Below are positions 1 to 6,520 of a stretch of DNA of 13,739 bases, in pieces. The position numbers and the translations under genes are program-made. Numbering within the stretch: the stretch's first letter is position 1; every line of letters starts with the position of its first letter. Origin of the DNA: JBHGBB01 sp041946755 (GTDB taxonomy: Bacteria; UBP4; UBA4092; JAOAEQ01). The stretch spans positions 1 through 13,739 of the forward strand of contig JBHGBB010000101.1 of the NCBI GenBank assembly GCA_041946755.1. Direction: 5' to 3'. The notes beneath the pieces were generated by a model, which was not told the DNA's origin, ran no database searches, and was given only the letters and a program-made list of their open reading frames with translations.

Positions 1-2
1 AA

Positions 3-35
3 GTTGAATTATTCTCAATTTGAGAAAAATTCAAC
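3..35. other. Imperfect hairpin near the left edge
   Basis: GTTGAATT (3-10) pairs with AATTCAAC (28-35). After one A-A mismatch, TTCTC (12-16) pairs with GAGAA (22-26) across the loop AATTT. A T-run follows at 55-60, about 20 bases on, which is too far for a standard terminator. It may end a gene lying to the left of the window, or belong to the palindromic repeat population of this genome. Confidence 0.5.
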
Positions 36-124
36 ATAGAGTCTGGCAACGCGATTTTTTGAGGAATGGTATGCAATTAAAAATTAATATGTTTTATTGA
101 AATATATAAGGTTACCCATTTGTC

Positions 125-155
125 TTGAATTTAGCTCCGGCGGAGCTAAATTCAA
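125..155. repeat. 14-bp perfect palindrome with GGC loop
   Basis: Positions 125-138 pair base for base with 142-155 across the three-base loop GGC. No T-run follows on either strand, so a classical intrinsic terminator is unlikely. The three-base-loop design recurs in other spacers of this window (2354-2368, 10652-10670, 11775-11795, 11948-11974), which suggests a dispersed palindromic element rather than a site specific to this locus. Confidence 0.6.
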
Positions 156-333
156 ATTCGGCAGGTATTAGTCTATCTCCTTCAATTTGCAGAGTAGGGG
201 GGCAATCCACCTAAGATGTATTGAAACCTATTAACCGAGCTGAAGATGTTCAGTCCCCACCATAATTTTTAGGTTTTGTCGGAATTATAATAACGCAAAA
301 TCAAGATGATATTTAAGTAGGGATTGAATATTT

Positions 334-2304
334 TTAAGTTGATTTTAAAAAAGAAGATATTTCAGCAATCTGATTGATATTTCTGCATTTCGGAAGAGAA
401 TTGAGAAATAACCGACCATAGGATTTAGTATGCAGTCTAGGGTCGAGGATAGCGACTACTCCGATATCGGTTTTGTTTCGGATTAAGCGGCCGAACCCCT
501 GTTTAAACATAATAATCGCTTGCGGCACCTGGAAATCATAAAACGGATTCTGGCCTTCTTCTCGAAGCCGCATGATTCGCGCTTCAACCACCGGTTCATC
601 AGGTACATCAAATGGTAATTTCGCGATAATAACACATTGCAGCGCTTCTCCCGGAACATCGACTCCCTGCCAAAAAGTAGAAGTTCCGAACAGTACCGAA
701 TGAATATCCTTTTTGAATTCTTTTAACAACCGTTCTCTACCAGCATCGCCTTGCCGGAATAATTTGAATTGCGGGAGTTGCGCTGAAATTGCGTCATAGA
801 CCAGGTCCATCATTTTATAACTGGTAAACAGCACAAACGCTTTCCCGTGAGTAGCGATTAAGATTTCTTTTATCTTTTCAATTACTTCTTGGGTATAACT
901 GTGTGGATTAAGTCCCGGATCATTCCGACTGCGATTGGTAAACAGCAAAACGTTATTCGCATAGTCGAAAGGCGAATCTAATAATAATTCGGTTGCATGA
1001 TCGAGCCCTAATCGGTCACGAAAATAGGCAAAAGACCGGTCAGTCGCTAAGGTTGCTGAAGTAAATACAATCGGCGATATCCGGTTCCATACCTTTTCCT
1101 GCATTGCAGCCCCGATATGAATCGGTGCACTCCGGCAGGTAACATTGATTCTTCTACCTCGGCTTTCCATTTCGATCCAATACACATTATCTTCCGGCTG
1201 CGGTTGCGCTAAATAGGTTTCTGCAGACCAGGCGATTTCCTGGCTTCGAACGGCATAAGCATCCAATTCGATTTTATCTTCCATATTTTCGGTATGGTCT
1301 GCCAGTTCCCGTAATTTAAATCCGAGCATTTTCATCGGGTCCTGTAAGGTATCCATAACCAAATAGGGTTTAGTCAATCGCTTTTTCAGCGGCGGTTGGC
1401 CGAGTTTGATCACCCAAGAAGTGAAAAAAGTATCGGCCGCAATCTGGGCATCAGATACCGCCTGCCGTAACTCAGCATAATCAGCATCTTTAATATGCGA
1501 TAACCGGTTTAACAGCCCGCGATTAGTTCTCGGATTATAGATCGTATTGAGTAAATAATTAGTGCCAAAAGAGGATAAGGTTATACCCAGAAAATCGGTA
1601 GCTACATCTTCCAAATTATGCGCTTCATCAAAAACCAGCCCATCATATTTCGGGAATAACATTTCTTTATTCATCAGATTAGCGAAATATAAATGATGAT
1701 TGACAATCAGCACCTGCGCAGCAAATTGCGCCCGGCGCGCTTTCCAATAGAAACAAATCGGATATTTAGCGCAGTTCTTGCCGGAACATAAATCGCTATA
1801 CCGGCAAACACTTTCCCAGAGTTCTCCGATAATCGCAAACTCGAGTTCCGATTTTATCCCGGTCTCGGTTACCTTAACCCAATTCCCGAGTTTAGTACAT
1901 TGTTTCGCTGCTCGAGGGTCAAGAAATAATCCTTTCATCATGGTTTGGTCAAACCTTCGAAGACAAAGATAATTCTGCTGTCCTAAACAGAGTTCAGTTT
2001 TAAATTCGAGTCCTAATGCATCCCGGATTGCCGGTAGGTCTTTCTCTAATAGCTGATATTGTAAGGTTTTGGTATAGGTTGAAATAACCACTCGTTTCTT
2101 GGTATCTAACGCCCAGAGAACTAATGGTATCAAATAGGCTAAACTTTTTCCGACTCCGGTACCAGCTTCAACTACCAGATGCTCGTTTTTTAGCACCGCT
2201 TGTTCGACCCGTTCGGCCATAGCGATCTGCTCTTGCCGATGCTCATAATTGGGCATTTTCTGGGAGAGTAAGCCAGTTGGTGAGAAAATATCGGTTAACT
2301 TCAT
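334..2304 (-). CDS. dinG: DinG/XPD-family ATP-dependent DNA helicase
   Basis: Superfamily 2 helicase of the iron-sulfur XPD/DinG type, expected to unwind DNA 5' to 3' in repair and in clearing D-loops, R-loops and replication obstacles. Visible motifs: Walker A EAGTGVGKS (residues 46-54); four cysteines in the expected Fe-S arrangement (C114 after GQQNY, then C173, C178 and C184 before the WKARR segment); the DEAH box (226-229); and the C-terminal helicase half with FWQGVDVPGE and the arginine-finger motif QGFGRLIR (602-609). At 656 residues it is slightly shorter than E. coli DinG and has no N-terminal exonuclease domain such as some Firmicutes DinG proteins carry. The ATG at 2304 opens just before conserved sequence, but no clear Shine-Dalgarno site precedes it. 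It is the last gene of the rph-rdgB-dinG run on this strand. Confidence 0.93.
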   Translation of the reverse strand: MKLTDIFSPTGLLSQKMPNYEHRQEQIAMAERVEQAVLKNEHLVVEAGTGVGKSLAYLIPLVLWALDTKKRVVISTYTKTLQYQLLEKDLPAIRDALGLEFKTELCLGQQNYLCLRRFDQTMMKGLFLDPRAAKQCTKLGNWVKVTETGIKSELEFAIIGELWESVCRYSDLCSGKNCAKYPICFYWKARRAQFAAQVLIVNHHLYFANLMNKEMLFPKYDGLVFDEAHNLEDVATDFLGITLSSFGTNYLLNTIYNPRTNRGLLNRLSHIKDADYAELRQAVSDAQIAADTFFTSWVIKLGQPPLKKRLTKPYLVMDTLQDPMKMLGFKLRELADHTENMEDKIELDAYAVRSQEIAWSAETYLAQPQPEDNVYWIEMESRGRRINVTCRSAPIHIGAAMQEKVWNRISPIVFTSATLATDRSFAYFRDRLGLDHATELLLDSPFDYANNVLLFTNRSRNDPGLNPHSYTQEVIEKIKEILIATHGKAFVLFTSYKMMDLVYDAISAQLPQFKLFRQGDAGRERLLKEFKKDIHSVLFGTSTFWQGVDVPGEALQCVIIAKLPFDVPDEPVVEARIMRLREEGQNPFYDFQVPQAIIMFKQGFGRLIRNKTDIGVVAILDPRLHTKSYGRLFLNSLPKCRNINQIAEISSFLKST

Positions 2305-2329
2305 AATACGTTAGAGAATAAACTTATTC

Positions 2330-2469
2330 TTAATGTCAAATGTCAAAATCCAATCCGCCTAAGGCGGACAAATCAATACTAAATGATTTAATGCCAAATG
2401 CCAAATTTGATATTTGAAATTGGACATTGGATATTTATTTAGCATTTAACCTTTGGCATTTGACATTAA
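2330..2469. repeat. A/T-rich repeat cluster between rdgB and dinG
   Basis: TTAATGTCAAATG (2330-2342) is repeated perfectly inverted as CATTTGACATTAA (2457-2469), and the right arm contains the rdgB stop codon. Between the arms lie the hairpin TCCGCC-TAA-GGCGGA (2354-2368), a tandem heptamer AATGCCAAATGCCAAATTT (2390-2408) and several variants of the words AAATTTGA, TTTGAAAT and TGGCATTT. The whole spacer can fold on itself. A close relative of the heptamer block occurs between vorB and vorA at 13396-13414. No coding potential is seen. Confidence 0.7.
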
Positions 2470-3068
2470 CGGATTATTTTATTTTGCATGACCATCTTGG
2501 CTAGAAGCTGCTTCGCTTTATATAGCGCTTTCCCCCGGTGGCTGACCGAAGCTTTCTCTTCTCGGGTTAATTCCGCGAACGTTTTGTTTAAAGGGGGATA
2601 ATAGAATACTGGGTCGAACCCGAATCCATGGTTTCCGTTAGGTTTAAATGCGATAATTCCTTCGCAGGTCTCTTGTACTGACTCAAGTATACCATCTGGA
2701 GTAGCGATAGCGATAGCGCAAACGAACCGGGCTTGCCGGTTCTCGATGGCGACATCTTTCATTTCTTCCAGCAACTTCAGATTTCGCTCTTGATCAGTTT
2801 TTGCATATCGGGCAGACATCACTCCCGGTCGGTTATGCAATGCGAGCACTTCTAATCCCGAATCATCCGCTAATGTTAAACAACCGGTTAGTTGAGCAAC
2901 GGTAGTCGCTTTAATCGTTGCATTCTCAATAAATGTGTTACCGGTTTCAGGAATATCCCCGATATTGGGATAGTTCACTAGGGTTTGAAGTTCAAAATCC
3001 AATCCTTGAACCAATTCTTTTATTTCAGCTAATTTCCCGGGATTTTTGGTAGCAATGACTAACTTCAT
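2466..3068 (-). CDS. rdgB: XTP/dITP pyrophosphatase, RdgB/HAM1 family
   Basis: House-cleaning nucleotide pyrophosphatase that hydrolyses non-canonical purine triphosphates (XTP, dITP/ITP) to the monophosphate plus pyrophosphate, keeping deaminated bases out of nucleic acids. Evidence: the N-terminal signature IATKNPGKLAEI (residues 5-16), ETGNTFIENA (41-50) with the conserved glutamate, ADDSGLEV (67-74) with the metal-binding aspartates, GHGFGFDPVF-like sequence near 147-156, and the C-terminal SHRGKA (176-181) that contacts the base. The length of 200 residues is normal for the family. It lies between rph and dinG on the same strand, a common pairing since rph and rdgB are often neighbours. 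The ATG at 3068 is right at the conserved N-terminus although no good ribosome binding site precedes it. The spacer upstream is a repeat cluster. Confidence 0.96.
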   Translation of the reverse strand: MKLVIATKNPGKLAEIKELVQGLDFELQTLVNYPNIGDIPETGNTFIENATIKATTVAQLTGCLTLADDSGLEVLALHNRPGVMSARYAKTDQERNLKLLEEMKDVAIENRQARFVCAIAIATPDGILESVQETCEGIIAFKPNGNHGFGFDPVFYYPPLNKTFAELTREEKASVSHRGKALYKAKQLLAKMVMQNKIIR

Positions 3069-3076
3069 AGAATATA

Positions 3077-3166
3077 AGATTACACTGATTATAAATAAAG
3101 ATTACACAGATTAGACCACTTATCAGAATTAAAATCTGTGTAATCTAAAAAATATCTGTGTAATCA
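3077..3166. repeat. Four-copy GATTACACAGATT repeat cluster between rph and rdgB
   Basis: Copies read AGATTACACTGATT (3077-3090), AGATTACACAGATT (3099-3112), then inverted AATCTGTGTAATCT (3133-3146) and ATCTGTGTAATC (3154-3165). The second and third form a 14-bp perfect inverted repeat with a 20-base loop. The last copy runs over the rph stop codon (TGA at 3166-3164), so the repeat has taken the end of the gene. Related words reappear downstream of the tRNA gene (6414-6516). Confidence 0.75.
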
Positions 3167-3886
3167 CTTTTGTAGCGATTGTTTCTGCATGTCGATTAAT
3201 TTCTTGATCCCGGACTGCGCGAGAAGGATTAATTCATTGAGTTCTTCTTGCGAGAAAGGTTTGCGTTCGGCAGTACCTTGTACTTCGATAAATTTACCGC
3301 TTCCGGTTATAACGATATTCATATCGACTTCAGCGACTACATCCTCTTCATAGGACAAATCCAGCATTCGAGTACCATTGATAATTCCAACACTGGTTGC
3401 CGCGACATGATCGATAATCGGCGATCGGGATATCTTCCCGGATTTGACCAGATGATTTACCGCATCGACTAACGCGATATATGACCCGGTAATCGATGCG
3501 GTACGAGTCCCACCATCAGCTTGGATGACATCGCAATCGATCCAAATCGTTCTTGGCCCTAACGCAATCAAATCCGTTACCGCTCGTAAAGATCGGCCGA
3601 TAAGCCGCTGGATTTCATGGGTTCGACCGCTGGATTTACCTTTTGCAGCATCCCGAATCAACCGGACTTTAGTCGACCGGGGTAACATGCCGTATTCAGC
3701 AGTAACCCAGCCTTGCCCGGTATTAATCAAATGCTGCGGTACTTTATCTTCGGTACTAGCGCTGCAAACGACCCGGGTATCCCCAATTTCGATCAGCACC
3801 GACCCTTCAGCATATTTCAGGAAATTCCGGGTGATTTTCACCGGGCGAAGTTCATGTTCTTTCCTACCATCAATACGTATACTCAC
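3164..3886 (-). CDS. rph: Ribonuclease PH
   Basis: Phosphorolytic 3'-5' exoribonuclease that trims tRNA 3' ends and degrades structured RNA. The protein has 240 residues, normal for a bacterial RNase PH, with family signatures throughout: RIDGRK near the start, GQGWVTAEYGMLPRST (57-72), the phosphate-binding and hexamer-interface segment GRTHEIQRLIGRSLRAV (87-103), and CDVIQADGGTRTASITG (118-134). The start is GTG at 3886, not ATG. It is fixed by a near-perfect Shine-Dalgarno AGGAGG seven bases upstream and by the conserved N-terminus. It leads the rph-rdgB-dinG run. Upstream is the divergent spacer shared with the ECF sigma operon, with palindromes at 3931-3955 and a TTGACA hexamer (3968-3963 on this strand) without a convincing -10 partner. 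Confidence 0.97.
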   Translation of the reverse strand: MSIRIDGRKEHELRPVKITRNFLKYAEGSVLIEIGDTRVVCSASTEDKVPQHLINTGQGWVTAEYGMLPRSTKVRLIRDAAKGKSSGRTHEIQRLIGRSLRAVTDLIALGPRTIWIDCDVIQADGGTRTASITGSYIALVDAVNHLVKSGKISRSPIIDHVAATSVGIINGTRMLDLSYEEDVVAEVDMNIVITGSGKFIEVQGTAERKPFSQEELNELILLAQSGIKKLIDMQKQSLQK

Positions 3887-3930
3887 AATGTTACCTCCTA
3901 CACCAGATTTAATATACTTAAATCGATATT

Positions 3931-3955
3931 TAGAGTATACTCTATCGTAGGATAG
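3931..3955. promoter_or_regulatory. Overlapping palindromes in the rph/sigma divergent spacer
   Basis: TAGAGTATACTCTA (3931-3944) is a perfect 14-bp palindrome without spacer. Overlapping it, CTATC-GTAG-GATAG (3942-3955) forms a second inverted repeat. They lie 45-70 bases upstream of the rph GTG and about 70 bases from the ECF promoter. The position and perfect symmetry fit a dimeric repressor site, but no regulator in the window is an obvious partner. Function is inferred only. Confidence 0.4.
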
Positions 3956-4025
3956 ATATATCTGTCAATAATAATACGTAAAAATTTATATAGACCAATC
4001 CCTGCAGGTCAAGGTAAAATAAAAA

Positions 4026-4051
4026 GGAACCATAACTGAGCTAAATACGTC
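4026..4051 (+). promoter_or_regulatory. Candidate ECF-sigma promoter (GGAAC-N17-CGTC)
   Basis: GGAAC at 4026-4030 is followed after 17 bases by CGTC at 4048-4051. This is the classic bipartite promoter shape of ECF sigma factors (GGAAC -35 box, CGTC -10 box). It sits directly before the sigma gene at 4069, so autoregulation is the natural reading. Caveat: the start point would fall near 4058-4061, giving a very short leader in which only the weak AAGGG just before the ATG is left as a ribosome binding site. Confidence 0.6.
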
Positions 4052-4068
4052 TGTATAAAGGGATAGAA

Positions 4069-4644
4069 ATGGATGCAGTCGAGTTAGAATTGGTTCAGCG
4101 AGCGAAAAAAGGAGAGCTTGCTGCATTTGAGCAATTATTCTATCGATACCAAAAGCGGATCTATAGTTTTATTCTGCAGATGGTACTGGATAAAGATGAT
4201 ACTGCGGAATTGACGCAAGATACGTTTATTCGAGCATATCATTCGCTTAGCTCGCTGAAATCGGATGAAGCGTTTAGCAGTTGGCTTTACCGGATAGCGG
4301 TAAATTTAGTTCGAGATAAGATGCGGAAGTTCTCTCCGGATATTGAAAGTATCGATGAACCATATACCGATCAAGAAGGGGTAGAGTTTAAAAGTGATAT
4401 TGCTGATTGGTCTGCTAATCCAAGAGAAGTAACATTGCAATCGGAATTACAGGATAAAATACAAACCGCTATATCGAGTTTACCGAAACTACAGCGGGAA
4501 GCAATAATCCTGTATCATATAGAAGAAATGGATATCGAGCAGATCAGTATGATACTCGGGGTTCCGAGCGGGACAGTAAAATCCAGATTAGCGCGAGCGC
4601 GAGATATATTACGCATTAAACTTAAACCGTATGTTTCTTCTTAA
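4069..4644 (+). CDS. ECF-family RNA polymerase sigma factor (RpoE/SigW-like)
   Basis: Group 4 sigma factor of 191 residues that would direct RNA polymerase to envelope-stress or redox-stress promoters. Region 2 spans roughly residues 10-80: FEQLFYRYQKRIYSFILQM, then the core-binding ELTQDTFIRAYHSL (48-61), then FSSWLYRIAVNLVRDKMRK, the -10 recognition helix. An acidic linker follows (about 82-115). Region 4 (about 125-185) has LPKLQREAIILYHIEEMD and the helix-turn-helix IEQISMILGVPSGTVKSRLARAR for -35 recognition. It overlaps nothing and is followed after 14 bases by its membrane anti-sigma factor. The candidate promoter directly upstream suggests it transcribes its own operon. The exact ECF subgroup cannot be assigned by eye. 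Confidence 0.95.
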   Translation: MDAVELELVQRAKKGELAAFEQLFYRYQKRIYSFILQMVLDKDDTAELTQDTFIRAYHSLSSLKSDEAFSSWLYRIAVNLVRDKMRKFSPDIESIDEPYTDQEGVEFKSDIADWSANPREVTLQSELQDKIQTAISSLPKLQREAIILYHIEEMDIEQISMILGVPSGTVKSRLARARDILRIKLKPYVSS

Positions 4645-4658
4645 ATGAGGAGATAATT

Positions 4659-5174
4659 ATGCCATGCCATGAGGTAAAAGGATTATTATCGGATTATATC
4701 GTCGATAATGTTGATAGTTCAGTTCGACAGACTATAGCATCGCATATTGCCGGATGTCCGGAATGTGCCCGGGAATTACAAGCGTTACAACGGACAGCAT
4801 TTCTGGTTAATACGATTCCATTAACCGAACCACCAGCCGGATTATGGAATAAAATAGCACCACACCTTGCTGAATATAAACAAAAGAAAATCGGTTCTAG
4901 CTTCGTCTGGTGGAATCGGTTCGAATGGCTGAAATTGAAACCAATCCCGGTTTTCGCGTCAGCGATTATCATCTGCCTGATTATCGGTGGTTTATGGTGG
5001 CAGCATGGTTCGATTATCACTCCCAAACCGATGCAGACTAAAATCCAGCCTAAAGCAAATGAGGATTCGATAGAACTGTATGCTGCCCAGCATAATGCAG
5101 CTACTTTGGAAGATCCGGCAACTGATAAAAACAGTGCTGCCTTGTTATTGGTTAGCGCTGAAGAAATAAATTGA
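4659..5174 (+). CDS. Zinc-finger (zf-HC2/ZAS) membrane anti-sigma factor
   Basis: A 171-residue single-pass membrane protein expected to hold the upstream ECF sigma factor inactive at the membrane. The N-terminal anti-sigma domain (about 1-50) has the zinc motif H29-x3-C33-x2-C36, plus C3 and H4 near the start, as usual for ZAS/zf-HC2 domains. A transmembrane helix lies at about residues 97-114 (FASAIIICLIIGGLWW), placing the N-terminus inside and a poorly conserved tail of about 55 residues outside. The ATG at 4659 is set by GAGGAG (4647-4652) at good spacing; translation is probably coupled to the sigma gene. The extracytoplasmic tail is the likely target of regulated proteolysis and a likely partner of the RseB-like protein that follows. 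Confidence 0.9.
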   Translation: MPCHEVKGLLSDYIVDNVDSSVRQTIASHIAGCPECARELQALQRTAFLVNTIPLTEPPAGLWNKIAPHLAEYKQKKIGSSFVWWNRFEWLKLKPIPVFASAIIICLIIGGLWWQHGSIITPKPMQTKIQPKANEDSIELYAAQHNAATLEDPATDKNSAALLLVSAEEIN

Positions 5175-5187
5175 AAATAAATACGCT

Positions 5188-6282
5188 ATGATCGCTTCGA
5201 TATTTAAAAGAACTATTCTATTTATTAGCTTCATCATAATCGTGAATGTTTCGTTTGCCTTCAGTCCAGACCAATTGTTAAAACAAGCTTGGGATAAAGA
5301 AGGGACGATTAGTCTATTCGGTCGTATGAGTTCACAAGGATATTTCGGCGACCGCAAGGTATTATCAGAAGTAGAACTGTTTTGGTTACCACCGAAAAAA
5401 ATCAGACGGGAGTTTATTTCACAAAAAGAATTACGATTAGTACTGGTATCCGATGAAACGAGCGAATGGCGATATTTCCCAAAACGAAATATGATTGTAT
5501 TCTCTCCGATGCCCCCAGAATCGAAAATAACGCCTGAACGATGGAATTTGATCCAAAAGAACTATGCAATTAAGTATTTGGGAACACAGCCGATCCTAAC
5601 TCGTTCGGCAGCGGTGATTAATATCGAATCCAAAAATGGGCATAATCCATCCCGTAAATTATGGATTGATTTACAACAGCCGGTTATTCTTAAATCGGAA
5701 CAGTATAATAGTGATACCCAATTAGTATCATCCAGCTATTTTACCGAATTATCGTTTAAGAAAAGAATCGATCCAAAACTGTTTGCTATTCCAACTTCAG
5801 CAAGAATAGTCAGGCGGTCGGAGACGATGCATCATCGATATACTTTAGAAGAAGGTAGAAAAATCATCCATTTTTCTCTGAAGACGGCTACTTATTTACC
5901 GGCAGGATATATTGTTGATGGATGCTATACTTGGCAGCAGCGAGACCAATCTGGACCGGCCTCAATTCAATTACGGTATACCGATGGGTTGAACACCATC
6001 TCGATTTTTGAACACCTAAAACAAGACGAAACTGCGGTGGAAAACAGAGCAAATCAGCGATGGTATAATCGCGATAGCAGTCAACGATGGCGATCGAATG
6101 AACCTAATCAGGAACGAAATAGACGCGGTGGACGTGCATCCGATTCCAGAAGTAGAGAAGATGCTTCTATGACCAGACCACAGGGGAAAATGGTTCGTAT
6201 CGATAAAGATAACATCCAATGTGTTATTTTTGGTGATCTTCCGCAATCCGAATTACAGAAAATCGCTCAATCCCTACATTGA
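5188..6282 (+). CDS. Exported RseB/MucB-like regulator of the ECF sigma module
   Basis: A 364-residue protein with a typical Sec signal sequence (KR at 7-8, hydrophobic stretch 9-24, likely cut near VSFAFS). Residues about 28-205 resemble the LolA/RseB-like beta fold, with SLFGRMSSQGYF, KIRREFI, VVSDETSEWRYFPKRNMIVFSP and KLWIDLQQPVILKSEQY. The C-terminal domain starts about residue 230 with ATYLPAGYIVDGC and LRYTDGLNTISIFEHL (262-277), as in RseB/MucB and DUF4367 proteins, and resumes at 336-364 with VIFGDLPQSELQKIAQSL. Between them (about 281-332) sits a low-complexity N/R/S/Q-rich insert with many basic residues. In the known RseA/RseB systems this partner protects the anti-sigma factor from proteolysis and senses envelope lipids or LPS. 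The gene starts 13 bases after the anti-sigma gene. No strong Shine-Dalgarno site is seen. Confidence 0.82.
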   Translation: MIASIFKRTILFISFIIIVNVSFAFSPDQLLKQAWDKEGTISLFGRMSSQGYFGDRKVLSEVELFWLPPKKIRREFISQKELRLVLVSDETSEWRYFPKRNMIVFSPMPPESKITPERWNLIQKNYAIKYLGTQPILTRSAAVINIESKNGHNPSRKLWIDLQQPVILKSEQYNSDTQLVSSSYFTELSFKKRIDPKLFAIPTSARIVRRSETMHHRYTLEEGRKIIHFSLKTATYLPAGYIVDGCYTWQQRDQSGPASIQLRYTDGLNTISIFEHLKQDETAVENRANQRWYNRDSSQRWRSNEPNQERNRRGGRASDSRSREDASMTRPQGKMVRIDKDNIQCVIFGDLPQSELQKIAQSLH

Positions 6283-6307
6283 CACAATCCGCACTTCGGT
6301 TTATCAT
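6279..6307 (+). promoter_or_regulatory. Sigma70-type promoter of tRNA-Gly
   Basis: A perfect TTGACA -35 box (6279-6284), 17-bp spacer and TATCAT -10 box (6302-6307). The -35 box overlaps the stop codon of the RseB-like gene (TGA 6280-6282). Transcription would start near 6314, about 16 bases before the mature tRNA 5' end. Confidence 0.75.
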
Positions 6308-6329
6308 ATATATTCAAAAATAAAACGGT

Positions 6330-6405
6330 GCGGGAGTAGTTCAGTTGGTAGAACACCAGCCTTCCAAGTTGGTCGTCGCGGGTTCGACCCCCGTCTCCCG
6401 CTCCA
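6330..6405 (+). tRNA. tRNA-Gly (anticodon TCC)
   Basis: A complete cloverleaf can be drawn. The acceptor stem is GCGGGAG (6330-6336) with CTCCCGC (6395-6401), followed by discriminator T and an encoded CCA (6403-6405). The D arm is GTTC...GAAC. The anticodon stem is CCAGC/GTTGG, containing one G-U pair, with loop CTTCCAA and anticodon TCC. The T arm is GCGGG-TTCGACC-CCCGT, with one G-T pair. The length is 76 nt with CCA. It decodes GGA, and GGG by wobble. The genomically encoded CCA is a bacterial trait. Confidence 0.97.
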
Positions 6406-6413
6406 TAGAAACC

Positions 6414-6516
6414 ATTCGCAGATTAGCACTGATTAGAAGATACCGAGTAGCACAGATACGATAGATCATCTGCGCTACTCTTGCATCTTTCCATCGTGTG
6501 ATAATCTGTGTTTTTT
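6414..6516. repeat. Hairpin and CAGATTAGCACTGATT-type repeats after tRNA-Gly
   Basis: GAGTAGCACAGAT (6445-6457) pairs with ATCTGCGCTACTC (6468-6480) with a single A-C mismatch and a ten-base loop, a strong 13-bp stem. It is flanked by CAGATTAGCACTGATTAG (near 6419-6436) and AATCTGTGTTTTTT (near 6503-6516), related to the repeat words at 3077-3166. The hairpin lies about 40 bases downstream of the tRNA and could help end its transcript, although no T-run follows closely. No gene is seen in this spacer. Confidence 0.6.
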
Positions 6517-6520
6517 ATTT

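Larger units (their letters stand above)
1..333. other. Intergenic region at the left edge, no gene seen
   Basis: No open frame of convincing length or composition covers this stretch. It holds two strong hairpins, listed separately, and otherwise A/T-rich sequence with a G-run near 197-202. The neighbouring dinG gene ends at 334 on the minus strand, so this is its downstream region. I see no T-tract hairpin immediately after dinG that would be a convincing terminator. A small stem (CTGAA/TTCAG, loop GATG) lies near 240-253. I recognise no tRNA or known riboswitch here. Confidence 0.6.

Noticed and set aside
160..260. Possible riboswitch or structured RNA beyond dinG
   Set aside because: Only small weak stems can be drawn, and no known riboswitch core is recognisable; no gene follows in either suitable direction inside the window.
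3077..3166. Possible short CRISPR array
   Set aside because: Copies are about 13 bases, alternate in orientation and lack regular spacers; no cas gene is present.
3525..3950. Plus-strand open frame of 141 codons opposite rph
   Set aside because: rph is certain on the other strand; this frame has no ribosome site or family features.
4694..5026. Minus-strand open frame of 110 codons opposite the anti-sigma gene
   Set aside because: It lies wholly opposite a gene with clear zinc-finger and transmembrane features and a good ribosome site; the antisense translation has no recognisable domain.
6221..6436. Open frame of 71 codons over the tRNA region
   Set aside because: It overlaps the end of the RseB-like gene and the entire tRNA-Gly gene; the tRNA cloverleaf explains the sequence.
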